Assembly (NCBI GenBank): GCA_905214995.1
Contig: CAJMOT010000006.1
Span: 1-33,282, forward strand
Source of the DNA: an uncultured bacterium
Lineage (GTDB): Bacteria; Verrucomicrobiota; Verrucomicrobiia; Opitutales; Intestinicryptomonadaceae
Length of the DNA stretch: 33,282 nucleotides
Reading direction: 5' to 3'
How positions within the stretch are numbered: position 1 is the first letter of the stretch; every line of letters starts with the position of its first letter. Shown here piece after piece: positions 1-7,270 of the stretch. The translations under genes and the position numbers were made by a program. The notes beneath the pieces were generated by a model. It searched no databases. It was not told the origin of the DNA and saw only the letters and a program-made list of their open reading frames with translations.

Positions 1-32
1 TGTACGCTCCCACCGGCGGCTTTCCCCAAATA

Positions 33-99
33 CTCGCTCTTCATCCAAAATCATTACGCCAAATCGGGAATCCTTGGTTTTCGGAACGAACTCCGGAAG
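33..99. repeat. Imperfect direct repeat, copy 1
   Basis: This stretch starts CTCGCTCTTCATCCAAAA and ends GAACTCCGGAAG. A similar stretch lies 191 bases downstream at 224-292. The two differ by scattered substitutions and a net two-base length difference. Two copies this close suggest a small dispersed intergenic element or a local duplication. Its function is unknown. Confidence 0.7.
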
Positions 100-103
100 T
101 ATT

Positions 104-134
104 AACGAACCTCTCATGGGAGGTTCGTTTTTTT
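104..134 (+). terminator. Rho-independent terminator
   Basis: A perfect 10-bp stem (AACGAACCTC at 104-113 and GAGGTTCGTT at 120-129) with a six-base loop is followed by a run of seven T (128-134). It would end transcription of a plus-strand gene lying left of the window. The right-arm sequence GGGAGGTTCGTTTT recurs in the hairpin at 25886-25912. Confidence 0.75.
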
Positions 135-223
135 GAGGGGAACGGGGAGGGGATAGAAGCATTGGCGAAGCCAATCTTCGTAAGGGGCGCCAGCCCCTTC
201 AATGGCCGGCGGCCCGTGCCGCC

Positions 224-292
224 CTCGCTCTTCATCCAAAAGCATTGCGCCAAATCGGGGAAGCTGGGGTTTTGTGAAACGAACTCCGGAAG
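224..292. repeat. Imperfect direct repeat, copy 2
   Basis: Diverged second copy of the element at 33-99, with the same start (CTCGCTCTTCATCCAAAA) and the same end (GAACTCCGGAAG). The central part, around the AAATCGGGG segment, differs most. Copy 1 runs almost directly into a terminator-like hairpin, whereas copy 2 does not. Confidence 0.7.
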
Positions 293-430
293 AGTGGGGC
301 AAGCCGAATTGCAAAGCAATCGCCGCAGGGGGCGATACCCTTTTATGGCTGGGCGCACTTTGGCTCTCCCTTTCTATGGGGTGACGCCGCCGTTTGGGAT
401 GAATCGCGCCCTTAAAAATGTTGCGGCGGG

Positions 431-459
431 TTGAATATTTTGCAAACTGTGCCTATAAA
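431..459 (+). promoter_or_regulatory. Sigma-70-type promoter for the IdeS-like peptidase gene
   Basis: TTGAAT at 431-436 and TATAAA at 454-459 are separated by exactly 17 bases, matching the sigma-70 consensus at 4 of 6 and 5 of 6 positions. Transcription would start near 466, leaving a leader of about 22 bases before the ATG at 488. Confidence 0.6.
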
Positions 460-487
460 TTTCATTTAATTGGGGGGGAATTGGACT

Positions 488-1363
488 ATGAAAAAATTTG
501 CGGTTTCTTTTTTTGCGCTGGCCGCATTTTCGGAAGCGTTTGCGGGGATTTTCTTTTTGAATGGAACGTCGCCCGGCGACACCTCGTATGACGTCAACAA
601 GGTTTGGCAAGACGACGACATGCTGTGCTGGTCCGCCGCCGCCTCCAACTCCATCAAATATTGGCAAAATTCCTATGCTTCCGAAGGTTTCGAGCTTCCC
701 GAGGGAACGCCCAAGGGGGATTATTCCGCCCCTTACAATTCGGACATATTCAAAGTTTTTTTCGACAATTGGACAAACGAGGGCGGGTTCGCCGAAAACG
801 CCATGCAGTGGTGGTTTTCGGGCGATGTTCCCATCAGCGTAGAGGGCTCGTCCGAGCTCAAGCCTGGCGCGGACGGTGGCGGCTACTGGAACGGCGTTTT
901 CGATTTTGAGGAAATCGGCGAAGTGTTTGTCAGTTTCGATTTTTTTGAGGATTACGTCCGCGAGGGCGACCTGAAAAATACCCTCGACGACCTCATAGCG
1001 GGGAATATCTCCATGACTGCGGCAATATACACCGATTCGGGCGGAGGCCACGCGATAAGCGTGTGGGGATATGAGTACGACGACGAGCTCGGAGAGATAA
1101 CCGGCCTTCTTATAAGCGACTCCGACGACGATTATCTCGGGAATCTCGTCGTAGGCGTGGAATGGAACGAAGGGGACTCCCGATGGTATTTGCGGGACTA
1201 TTACGGAACGGACGACTGGTATTTGGAATCTATAACGGGGCTCGATCTCGGGGTTGAGATTCCGGAACCGTCCTGGTTTGCGGCGGCTTTCGGATTGGCG
1301 GCTATGGCTTTCGCGGCGCGCCGCGGGCGGAAGCTGCCTGCGCCGCTTCGGGGACCGTTTTGA
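488..1363 (+). CDS. Secreted IdeS/Mac-like cysteine peptidase with PEP-CTERM anchor
   Basis: A predicted 291-residue exported cysteine peptidase of papain-like fold. The ATG at 488 is chosen over an upstream in-frame TTG at 470: a G-run plus AA (472-480) sits seven bases before it, and the protein then begins with a clean signal peptide (MKKFAVSFF..., cleavage likely after AFA near residue 19). The nucleophile motif DDDMLCWSAAASN places Cys47, and GGGHAISVWGYE places His188. SDSDDD follows, with Asp211 and Asp213 at the same distance from the histidine as the acidic residues of streptococcal IdeS. The C-terminus carries a PEP-CTERM sorting signal: IPEP, a hydrophobic helix, then ARRGRK. Such proteins are normally processed by exosortase and displayed with extracellular polysaccharide. 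The substrate is unknown. IgG cleavage should not be assumed, because many environmental homologues of this fold exist. Confidence 0.75.
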   Translation: MKKFAVSFFALAAFSEAFAGIFFLNGTSPGDTSYDVNKVWQDDDMLCWSAAASNSIKYWQNSYASEGFELPEGTPKGDYSAPYNSDIFKVFFDNWTNEGGFAENAMQWWFSGDVPISVEGSSELKPGADGGGYWNGVFDFEEIGEVFVSFDFFEDYVREGDLKNTLDDLIAGNISMTAAIYTDSGGGHAISVWGYEYDDELGEITGLLISDSDDDYLGNLVVGVEWNEGDSRWYLRDYYGTDDWYLESITGLDLGVEIPEPSWFAAAFGLAAMAFAARRGRKLPAPLRGPF

Positions 1364-1410
1364 GGCTTGACCGGCCGCTCATGGGAGCGCATTTTTATGG
1401 AATGTTCGAT

Positions 1411-1806
1411 ATGAGAGGATTGGGATTTCTGTTCAGGCTTTTTGCGCCGGTTTTTGTTTTGGCGGCTTCGGCTGCTTTGTGCGTTTCGAGTGAAAAGCCG
1501 CTGATGGTGAGGCTGTCGAAAATAGAAGTGCGCATGGAGGATTTGGAGGCGTACAATGCGCTTTTGAAGGAGGAAATTCTCGCTTCCGTCAAATTGGAGC
1601 CCGGGGTGCTCACGTTATATGCGGTCTCTGACAAAGCCGCCCCGAATAAAATCACGATTCTCGAAATTTACGAGAACGAGGCCGCATACAAAAAACATAT
1701 AGAAAGTCCGCACTTCCAAAAATACAAGCGCGGAACTTTGAAGATGGTGAAGTCTCTGGTGTTGGAAGACGTGTCCGCGATGATTCCGGAAATGAAGATA
1801 AAGTGA
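1411..1806 (+). CDS. Exported antibiotic-biosynthesis-monooxygenase-fold protein
   Basis: A predicted 131-residue protein. The frame is open from 1360, but the ATG at 1411 gives a normal signal peptide (MRGLGFLFRLFAPVFVLAAS...), with a GGAA about eight bases upstream. The mature part resembles the ABM/YgiN dimeric alpha-beta barrel: a first strand around MVRLSKIEV, a helix with MEDLEAYNALLKEE, then EPGVLTLYAV, ITILEIYENEAAYKKH and SPHFQKY, which is the usual ABM order. Members include quinol monooxygenases and many small proteins of unknown role. Its location outside the cytoplasm is less common. It follows the peptidase gene by 47 bases on the same strand and could be co-transcribed, though no direct functional link is evident. 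Confidence 0.7.
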   Translation: MRGLGFLFRLFAPVFVLAASAALCVSSEKPLMVRLSKIEVRMEDLEAYNALLKEEILASVKLEPGVLTLYAVSDKAAPNKITILEIYENEAAYKKHIESPHFQKYKRGTLKMVKSLVLEDVSAMIPEMKIK

Positions 1807-2034
1807 GCTAGCCGCGGCTTTCGCCGCCAAGCTTGAAACTCCCGCGCAAAGGCGCAGGAAAATCGGATTTTACGGGCGCGCCCGCAGTCCGCCGGATTGC
1901 GTTTGGCGCGTCTTCGCTTTTCGGGCGCGGCGGAACGAGAACTGGCGCCGGGATTTATTAACAGGGCGCATTTTTTCAGACGCTATCCGCGCTGCGGCGC
2001 GTCAAGTGAAAGCCTGCGCCGCTTCGCGCTGCCG

Positions 2035-2065
2035 CAAAAAAGCCGCATCCCTTTGGGAATGCGGC
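2035..2065 (-). terminator. Terminator of the initiator tRNA gene
   Basis: On the minus strand the hairpin GCCGCATTCC...GGATGCGGC is followed by a run of six to seven T (A-run at 2035-2041 on the plus strand). It lies eight bases past the tRNA 3' end, as expected for the terminator of a single-gene tRNA transcript. Confidence 0.7.
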
Positions 2066-2072
2066 GCTCAAA

Positions 2073-2149
<77 letters not shown>

Positions 2150-2166
2150 TCGATTTTTAAAGTTTC

Positions 2167-2195
2167 AGTAAAAAATTTTATCGGGGCGATTGCAA
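2167..2195 (-). promoter_or_regulatory. Possible promoter of the initiator tRNA gene
   Basis: On the minus strand TTGCAA (2195-2190) and TTTACT (2172-2167) are spaced by 17 bases. Each matches the sigma-70 consensus at 4 of 6 positions. The predicted start, near 2160, lies about 11 bases before the tRNA 5' end. The match is modest. Confidence 0.35.
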
Positions 2196-2257
2196 GAAAA
2201 AAAATCGGTTTTGAACGTTTTTTGAATTTCCTCCGGTTTTGCGCCCGAACTCGGCTC

Positions 2258-2788
2258 CTAAAACGGGGGGATAAACCGCTTCCTGAAAGCGTTTACGTCC
2301 GTGCGCCTCTCGAAAATCTTGAAAATTTCGGCGCAAATAGCGGCGTCCTCAAAGGCGTCGTGGTGTCTGAATCCCCCGAGCCCGAAAGCCCTGGCGAGCT
2401 CGTCGAGGCGGTTGCCGCCGCGCCCGCGCAGGCGGCGGCTTATCGAGAGCGTGCAGATGTAGTCGAATTCGCCGGCGTCGGGCGGCCTGTATTCCGCGAG
2501 CGCCGCGCGCAGGCACGACATGTCGAATCCCGCGTTGTGCGCCACCACATTGTCGGAGAGGAACGGCCTCATTTTCCGCCATACCTCGGGAAATGCCGGC
2601 GCGCCGCGCACGTCGTCTGGCGTTATGCCGTGCACGCTCACGCACCGCCAGTCGAAATGCGCCCGGGGATCTACAAGCGTGTTGAGTGCGGCGACCGTTT
2701 CCCCGTTTTCGACGCGCACGAGCCCCACCGCGCATATCGATCCCCGCGAGCAGTTCGCCGTTTCAAAATCTATCGCGGTGAAATTCAT
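2258..2788 (-). CDS. DEDDh 3'-5' exonuclease (DnaQ/PolC-epsilon-like)
   Basis: A predicted 176-residue exonuclease-fold protein. The ATG at 2788 (MNFTAIDFETAN) is preferred over an upstream in-frame start because the fold begins right there; the extra upstream residues are basic, low-complexity text. Exo I is DFET (metal-binding Asp and Glu), exo II is VAHNAGFD (Asp), and exo III is HHDAFEDA (catalytic His and Asp), so the DEDDh set looks complete. SVHGIT is the typical link seen in polymerase III epsilon-like and PolC exonuclease domains. It is a stand-alone domain without polymerase or GIY-YIG extension. Such proteins trim 3' ends of DNA or RNA, and the exact role cannot be fixed. It points away from rplM. 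Confidence 0.85.
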   Translation of the reverse strand: MNFTAIDFETANCSRGSICAVGLVRVENGETVAALNTLVDPRAHFDWRCVSVHGITPDDVRGAPAFPEVWRKMRPFLSDNVVAHNAGFDMSCLRAALAEYRPPDAGEFDYICTLSISRRLRGRGGNRLDELARAFGLGGFRHHDAFEDAAICAEIFKIFERRTDVNAFRKRFIPPF

Positions 2789-2980
2789 TTCGGAATGATA
2801 ATCTTGCGTCCGCGCGGTTTGGTCAACAAATTTTGCCCGCGCGGGCGCGCAAAGTTTTCCGCCCGGAGGGATTGCGCGCGGCCGCCCGAAATTTCCGCAA
2901 AATAAATCTTGCAAGCGGCGTTAAAAGGAAAGATATTAAAAAACCGTTTTTATAAAAATTCGGGAAAACGGAAAAAAAAC

Positions 2981-3008
2981 TTGACGAAGATGGCGCAAAT
3001 CTTAAAGT
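2981..3008 (+). promoter_or_regulatory. Promoter of the rplM-rpsI operon
   Basis: TTGACG (2981-2986) and TAAAGT (3003-3008) are spaced by 16 bases, preceded by an A-rich stretch that may act as an UP element. Transcription would begin about 15 bases before the rplM ATG, giving a very short leader with no Shine-Dalgarno motif. Confidence 0.5.
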
Positions 3009-3029
3009 GCCATATTTTTCTTTACATAG

Positions 3030-3455
3030 ATGAATACTACAATAGCAAAGAAAGACGAGCAGAAGCAGTGGTACGTGGTCGACGCTTCCGACCAGGTGCT
3101 CGGCCGCTTGGCTGTGAAAATCGCAAATGTCCTCCGCGGACGCCATAAGCCCATTTACACTCCCAATGTCGATTGCGGCGACCATGTTGTCGTCGTCAAC
3201 GCGGAAAAAGTCCGCGTGACCGGCAAAAAGGAAGACAGCAAGGAATACATGTTCTACAGCGGCTATGTCGGCGGCGAAAAGTACGTGAAGCTTTCCGAAT
3301 TCCGCGCGCGCAAGCCCGAGTATATCGTCGAAGCCGCCGTCAGGGGAATGCTTCCCAAGAACAAACTGGCGCGCGACATGTTCCTCAAGCTGCACGTATA
3401 CGCCGGCCCCGAACACCCGCACGCCGCGCAGCAGCCCAAACCTTTTAACTTCTAA
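3030..3455 (+). CDS. rplM: 50S ribosomal protein L13
   Basis: A 141-residue full-length L13, an early-assembly protein of the large ribosomal subunit that contacts 23S rRNA. The start MNTTIAKKDEQKQWYVVDA leads into the family pattern: VLGRLAVKIANVLRGRHKP, then DHVVVVNAEKVRVTGKK, then the C-terminal AVRGMLPKNKLARDMFLKL. The spacing to rpsI is eight bases, so the two form the common L13-S9 operon. No Shine-Dalgarno motif lies upstream (CTTTACATAG before ATG), which is notable for a highly expressed gene. Confidence 0.97.
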   Translation: MNTTIAKKDEQKQWYVVDASDQVLGRLAVKIANVLRGRHKPIYTPNVDCGDHVVVVNAEKVRVTGKKEDSKEYMFYSGYVGGEKYVKLSEFRARKPEYIVEAAVRGMLPKNKLARDMFLKLHVYAGPEHPHAAQQPKPFNF

Positions 3456-3463
3456 TCCATACC

Positions 3464-3859
3464 ATGAGCGACAGCGAAATTTTCGTCTCCGTCGGCCGCC
3501 GCAAGACCTCCGTCGCGCGCGTGCGCCTCGGCAAGGGAACCGGCAAGATTCTTGTCAACGAAAAGCCCGTGGCCGAATATTGCTATACCGACCAGCTCCG
3601 CATGATCGCCACGCGCCCCCTCGCGTGCACCGGCTTGCAGGATTCGGTCGACGCCCAAATCAGCGTCAAGGGCGGCGGCCCCGTCGGGCAGGCGGGCGCG
3701 ATCAGTCTCGGCATCGCCCGCGCCCTTGAAAAGATGGACGCGGAGCTCCGCGCGCCCCTCAAAAAGGAGGGCCTCATGACGCGCGACCCCCGCGCCAAGG
3801 AGCGAAAGAAGTCCGGCCAGCCCGGCGCGCGCAAGCGTTTCCAGTTCTCAAAGCGTTAA
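3464..3859 (+). CDS. rpsI: 30S ribosomal protein S9
   Basis: A 131-residue S9. The N-terminal VGRRKTSVARVRL and the central VKGGGPVGQAGAISLGIARAL are family signatures. The basic tail ends in QFSKR, whose last Arg reaches the decoding-site tRNA in known ribosomes. It lies eight bases after rplM on the same strand and is followed by two terminator-like hairpins. Its leader also lacks a purine-rich ribosome binding site. Confidence 0.97.
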   Translation: MSDSEIFVSVGRRKTSVARVRLGKGTGKILVNEKPVAEYCYTDQLRMIATRPLACTGLQDSVDAQISVKGGGPVGQAGAISLGIARALEKMDAELRAPLKKEGLMTRDPRAKERKKSGQPGARKRFQFSKR

Positions 3860-3884
3860 TCGTTTCAGGAACACTTTCCCACTG

Positions 3885-3921
3885 GAGCCCTTCCGCGATT
3901 GCGGCAGGGCTCTTGTGTTTG
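3885..3921 (+). terminator. Terminator-like hairpin after rpsI (first)
   Basis: The stem GAGCCCT (3885-3891) / AGGGCTC (3906-3912) with an inner CCGC-GATT-GCGG hairpin is followed by a T-rich but interrupted tail (TTGTGTTT). It would be a moderate terminator. Confidence 0.5.
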
Positions 3922-3946
3922 CGGTTGCGGGGCGGGGCGGCTCTTT

Positions 3947-3982
3947 CGCGGGGAAAACCGCCTTTCCCGCGGGCGTTTTTTT
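3947..3982 (+). terminator. Terminator-like hairpin after rpsI (second)
   Basis: The stem CGCGGGGAAA (3947-3956) / TTTCCCGCG (3963-3971), with one bulged G, is followed by GGCG and a run of seven T. Together with the preceding hairpin it separates the ribosomal operon from argC. Confidence 0.5.
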
Positions 3983-4066
3983 CTGGTTTTCGGCTGAAAA
4001 TGCCATTTCCCTCGGACAAAGAAAATAGCGGCGGATTTCCGCCGGACGGCAAATATTTTTCAAGAC

Positions 4067-5098
4067 ATGTCGAAGATAAAGGCAGGCATAATTGGCGCCT
4101 CGGGGTATGCGGGCGTCGAAATAGTAAAACTTCTGGCGCGCCATCCGGACGCGGAGCTGGCGTGCGTGACTTCGCGCAGCCTTGCGGGGACTTTGGTTGC
4201 GGATTCCATGCCCTCGCTCAGGCACATGTTGCCCGATGGCATGAAGTTCGCGGCTTCCTCGCCGGCGGAGCAGGCGGGAATGGACGCGGACGCGTGGTTT
4301 CTCGCGCTCCCGCACGGGGCGGCGGCGGAGTACGCCAAGGCTTTGGTCGGGGCGGGCAAAACGGTCATAGACCTCTCGGCGGACTTCCGCCTGCATTCGC
4401 TCGAAACCTACCGCGAGTACTATAAGGAAGACCACAAGGCGCCCGAACTTTTGAAGCTCGGCAAGTACGTAATACCGGAGCTCTTTCCGGTCTCGCGCGC
4501 GGACAGGCTGATAGCGTGCGCGGGCTGCTATCCCACGAGCATTCTCGTGCCGCTTCTGCCGCTGATGCGCGCGGGCGCGGCCGGCAGGAGGCACATTGTG
4601 ATAGACTCGTACAGCGGGGTGTCGGGCGCGGGCAAAAAGTCCGACCTCGCCTACGCTTTCTGCGAGCGCAACGAGAGCGCGAAGGCGTACGGCCTGCCGA
4701 AGCACCGCCATCTGTCGGAGATAGAGGAGGAGCTCTCCATCGCCGCCGGAGAAAAAATCGTCGTGCAGTTCAATCCGCATCTTGCGCCGATGACGCGCGG
4801 AATTTCGACAACGATAACGCTTCCCGCGAACGGGGTTGGCGTAGAAAGCGTCTATAAAATCTGGGAGGAAACCTACGCGGGCAGGCCGTTTGTAAAAATT
4901 CTGCCGAGCGGCTCGTACCCCGACACCCTCCACGTGTGCGGAACCAACCGCTGCGACATTTCCGCCGTCTACGACCCGCGCACCGAAAACCTCGTAATCT
5001 GCTCGGCAATCGACAACATTGTCAAGGGCGCCAGCGGCCAGGCGGTTCAGATTATGAACCTGATTTTCGGCTTTGACGAAACCGCCGGGCTGCTCTAA
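4067..5098 (+). CDS. argC: N-acetyl-gamma-glutamyl-phosphate reductase
   Basis: Third step of arginine synthesis: NADPH-dependent reduction of N-acetylglutamyl phosphate to the semialdehyde. It has 343 residues, a normal family length. The Rossmann loop GASGYAG is at residues 10-16, the catalytic Cys154 lies in ACAGCYPTS, and KHRHLSEIE carries the conserved histidine region. HLAPMTRGISTTI is another ArgC hallmark. It is the first gene of the arg operon, and its upstream leader (CAAATATTTTTCAAGAC) has no ribosome binding site. A small hairpin (GGCGG...CCGCC at about 4031-4044) lies in the leader. I recognise no ArgR-type operator by eye. Confidence 0.96.
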   Translation: MSKIKAGIIGASGYAGVEIVKLLARHPDAELACVTSRSLAGTLVADSMPSLRHMLPDGMKFAASSPAEQAGMDADAWFLALPHGAAAEYAKALVGAGKTVIDLSADFRLHSLETYREYYKEDHKAPELLKLGKYVIPELFPVSRADRLIACAGCYPTSILVPLLPLMRAGAAGRRHIVIDSYSGVSGAGKKSDLAYAFCERNESAKAYGLPKHRHLSEIEEELSIAAGEKIVVQFNPHLAPMTRGISTTITLPANGVGVESVYKIWEETYAGRPFVKILPSGSYPDTLHVCGTNRCDISAVYDPRTENLVICSAIDNIVKGASGQAVQIMNLIFGFDETAGLL

Positions 5099-5123
5099 TT
5101 TCAATCCTTTATTTTTCTGCGAA

Positions 5124-6362
5124 ATGGACAAATCATTCGACATGGAAGTCCGCGAGGACGTCGCGGGTCTCGGGCTCGTGAAAGGCTTTAAGGTCGGCGC
5201 GGCGGCGTGCGACATCAGAAACAGGGGCGACTTTTCGCGCCTCGACTTGGCGCTCGTCGTCTCCGAAACGCCCGCCGACGCCGCCGGCGTGTTTACGACG
5301 AACGACGTGAAGGCCTCCCCCGTATTGCTCGACATCGCCCGCCTCGAGGCTTCCCCCAAGATGCGCGCGATAGTCGCCAACAGCGGCAACGCCAACGCAT
5401 GCACGGGCGCGCGCGGCTCCGAGGACGCCGAGAAAATGTGCGAGCTCGCGGCCGCGGCCGCGGGCTGCCGCAAGGAGGAGGTTCTCGTATGCTCCACGGG
5501 CAGAATCGGCGAATTTATGCCGATGGAAAAAGTCGCGAAAGGAATCGCGGAGGCGGCGTCTAAGCTTTCGGATTCCGACGAGCGGAGCGCCGCAGCAAGC
5601 CGCGCAATCATGACTTCCGACACGCGCCCGAAAACCGTCATTGCGACCGTCGCGTTCGGCGGCAAAAAAATATCCGTCGCGGGCATGGCAAAGGGCGCGG
5701 GAATGATAGAGCCCAATATGGCGACGATGCTCGCCTTCATCGTATCCGACGCCTCCGTGGCGCAGCCGCTTCTGAAAAAGCTCCTCAAAGAGTGCGCCGG
5801 CAAGACTTTCAACCGCATGACGGTTGACGGCGACATGAGCACCAACGACACGGTCTTGTGCCTGTGCAACGGCGCGGGCGGCGTTTCGGTGTCGGAGTCC
5901 GACGCGGAGTCGGCGGAGGCGTTTAAGGCGGCTTTGCTTGCGGTATGCAGGTCGCTGGCGCGCAAAATCGTAGGCGACGGCGAAAAGATTACGAAAGTGG
6001 TGGAAGTGAAAGTCTCGGGCGCGAGGGATTCGGCACAGGCCGAGAAAATCTGCCGCTCGATAGGCAATTCGCTGCTCGTGAAGTCGTCGTGGTTTGGCGA
6101 GGACCCCAACTGGGGAAGGCTTGCGGACGCCGCCGGCTACGCGCGCACGGGGCTGGTATACGATAAGATCGACCTCGACTACGACGGCGTTCCGGTTCTG
6201 GCCAAGGGCCAGCCTGTCGCGGAGAACAAGCCGCTCTGGAAGAAAATCGTCTCCCGGAAAACTTTCACGGTGAATCTGAATCTCAACCTCGGGAACGCCG
6301 AGGAGTCGATTCTCGCCGCCGACCTCACCGAGGGCTACGTCAACTTCAACAAGGGCGAATAG
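5124..6362 (+). CDS. argJ: Bifunctional ornithine acetyltransferase / N-acetylglutamate synthase
   Basis: Transfers acetyl from N-acetylornithine to glutamate, recycling the acetyl group; many ArgJ enzymes also use acetyl-CoA. It has 412 residues from the ATG at 5124, chosen because an earlier in-frame start at 5073 would overlap argC and adds unrelated residues. The autocleavage motif KGAGMIEPNMATML puts the nucleophile at Thr201, so the chain should split into alpha (1-200) and beta (201-412) parts. ANSGNANACTG and EDPNWGR are further family motifs. ArgJ means the organism does not need a separate argE. It sits 25 bases after argC, within the operon. Confidence 0.95.
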   Translation: MDKSFDMEVREDVAGLGLVKGFKVGAAACDIRNRGDFSRLDLALVVSETPADAAGVFTTNDVKASPVLLDIARLEASPKMRAIVANSGNANACTGARGSEDAEKMCELAAAAAGCRKEEVLVCSTGRIGEFMPMEKVAKGIAEAASKLSDSDERSAAASRAIMTSDTRPKTVIATVAFGGKKISVAGMAKGAGMIEPNMATMLAFIVSDASVAQPLLKKLLKECAGKTFNRMTVDGDMSTNDTVLCLCNGAGGVSVSESDAESAEAFKAALLAVCRSLARKIVGDGEKITKVVEVKVSGARDSAQAEKICRSIGNSLLVKSSWFGEDPNWGRLADAAGYARTGLVYDKIDLDYDGVPVLAKGQPVAENKPLWKKIVSRKTFTVNLNLNLGNAEESILAADLTEGYVNFNKGE

Positions 6363-6369
6363 GTGTTCC

Positions 6370-7263
6370 ATGCAGGACATTTCCGAAGTTTCAAAAAAGG
6401 CCGGAGTGCTCATTGAGGCGATTTCTTATATCAAGCGCTTCAAGGGCTCGGTGTTCGTGGTGAAATACGGCGGGGCGTTTATGGACGACCCAGATCCGAA
6501 AATCCGCGCGTCTGTTGCCAACGACATCGCGTTTCTTGCGGCGGTCGGCATACGCGCGGTGGTTGTCCACGGCGGCGGAAAGGCGATAAGCCGCGCGATG
6601 GAGGCGGCCGGTCTCAAACCCGAGTTCCGCAACGGAATGCGCGTGACGGACGAAAAGACCGTGTCCATAGTCCGCGACGTGCTCAACGGCTCCGTCAACG
6701 GGGAGATCGTCAGCCTCCTGAAAGCCGGAGGCTGCGAGGCCGTTTCGATAAAGGGCGACTCGGTTTTGAAGTGCGAGAAGCTCGTCCCGAAAGACGCCGG
6801 CGGCAAAGAGGCCGACATCGGCTATGTGGGGCTCGTCAACGCAGTGGACGCGCTGGAAATCGAGCGCGTTCTCGAAAGGGGATTGACCCCCGTGATTTCC
6901 CCAATCGCCATTGGCCCCGACGCCCACGCTTACAACACGAACGCCGACGTCGCGGCGGCGGCTGTTGCAAAGGCGTTGAAGGCGCGCAGGCTCGTGTTCT
7001 TGTGCGATGTCCCAGGGCTCATGCGCGACCCCAAGGACAGGTCGACGCTCATATCGCACCTCAAAGTTTCGGAGGTCGCGGGGCTTGAGGCGTCGGGCGT
7101 AATAGGCGGCGGCATGACGCCGAAAGTCGAAAGCGGCGTGGACGCCATCAAGAACGGCGTCAGGCGCGTCCACTTCGTCGACGGATACCTGCCGCACAGC
7201 ATTCTGCTTGAAATTTTCACCGACACCGGCATAGGCACGGAAATCGTCGCCGAAGCCGACTAA
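6370..7263 (+). CDS. argB: Acetylglutamate kinase
   Basis: Phosphorylates N-acetylglutamate with ATP in the second step of the pathway. It has 297 residues. The N-terminal helix before KYGGAFM (EAISYIKRFKGS) is the extension found in arginine-sensitive, hexameric kinases, so feedback inhibition by arginine is likely. VVVHGGGKAIS binds substrate, FRNGMRVTD is the conserved middle segment, and GVIGGGMTPKVES is the C-terminal ATP-site motif. It starts seven bases after argJ and is one of the few genes here with a partial ribosome binding site (AGGTG). Confidence 0.96.
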   Translation: MQDISEVSKKAGVLIEAISYIKRFKGSVFVVKYGGAFMDDPDPKIRASVANDIAFLAAVGIRAVVVHGGGKAISRAMEAAGLKPEFRNGMRVTDEKTVSIVRDVLNGSVNGEIVSLLKAGGCEAVSIKGDSVLKCEKLVPKDAGGKEADIGYVGLVNAVDALEIERVLERGLTPVISPIAIGPDAHAYNTNADVAAAAVAKALKARRLVFLCDVPGLMRDPKDRSTLISHLKVSEVAGLEASGVIGGGMTPKVESGVDAIKNGVRRVHFVDGYLPHSILLEIFTDTGIGTEIVAEAD

Positions 7264-7270
7264 GACGCCA

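Larger units (their letters stand above)
1..430. other. Intergenic stretch with repeats, no convincing gene
   Basis: I see no credible protein-coding gene here. Short open frames exist on both strands, but they encode Arg/Pro-rich text without family motifs and overlap the repeat pair. The stretch holds two diverged copies of a roughly 68-base direct repeat, a strong terminator-like hairpin at 104-134, and a second small inverted repeat at about 184-198 (GGGGC...GCCCC). It looks like a repeat-rich spacer downstream of a gene left of the window. Confidence 0.5.

Noticed and set aside
470..487. TTG start six codons upstream of the peptidase ATG
   Set aside because: These codons are the ribosome binding site itself (a G-run), and the signal peptide begins at the ATG at 488.
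3983..4066. ArgR-type operator upstream of argC
   Set aside because: No clear ARG-box palindrome is visible, only a small GC hairpin. A profile search would be needed.
3848..6109. A 753-codon open frame on the minus strand
   Set aside because: It is antisense to argC and argJ, both certain genes, so it is a shadow.
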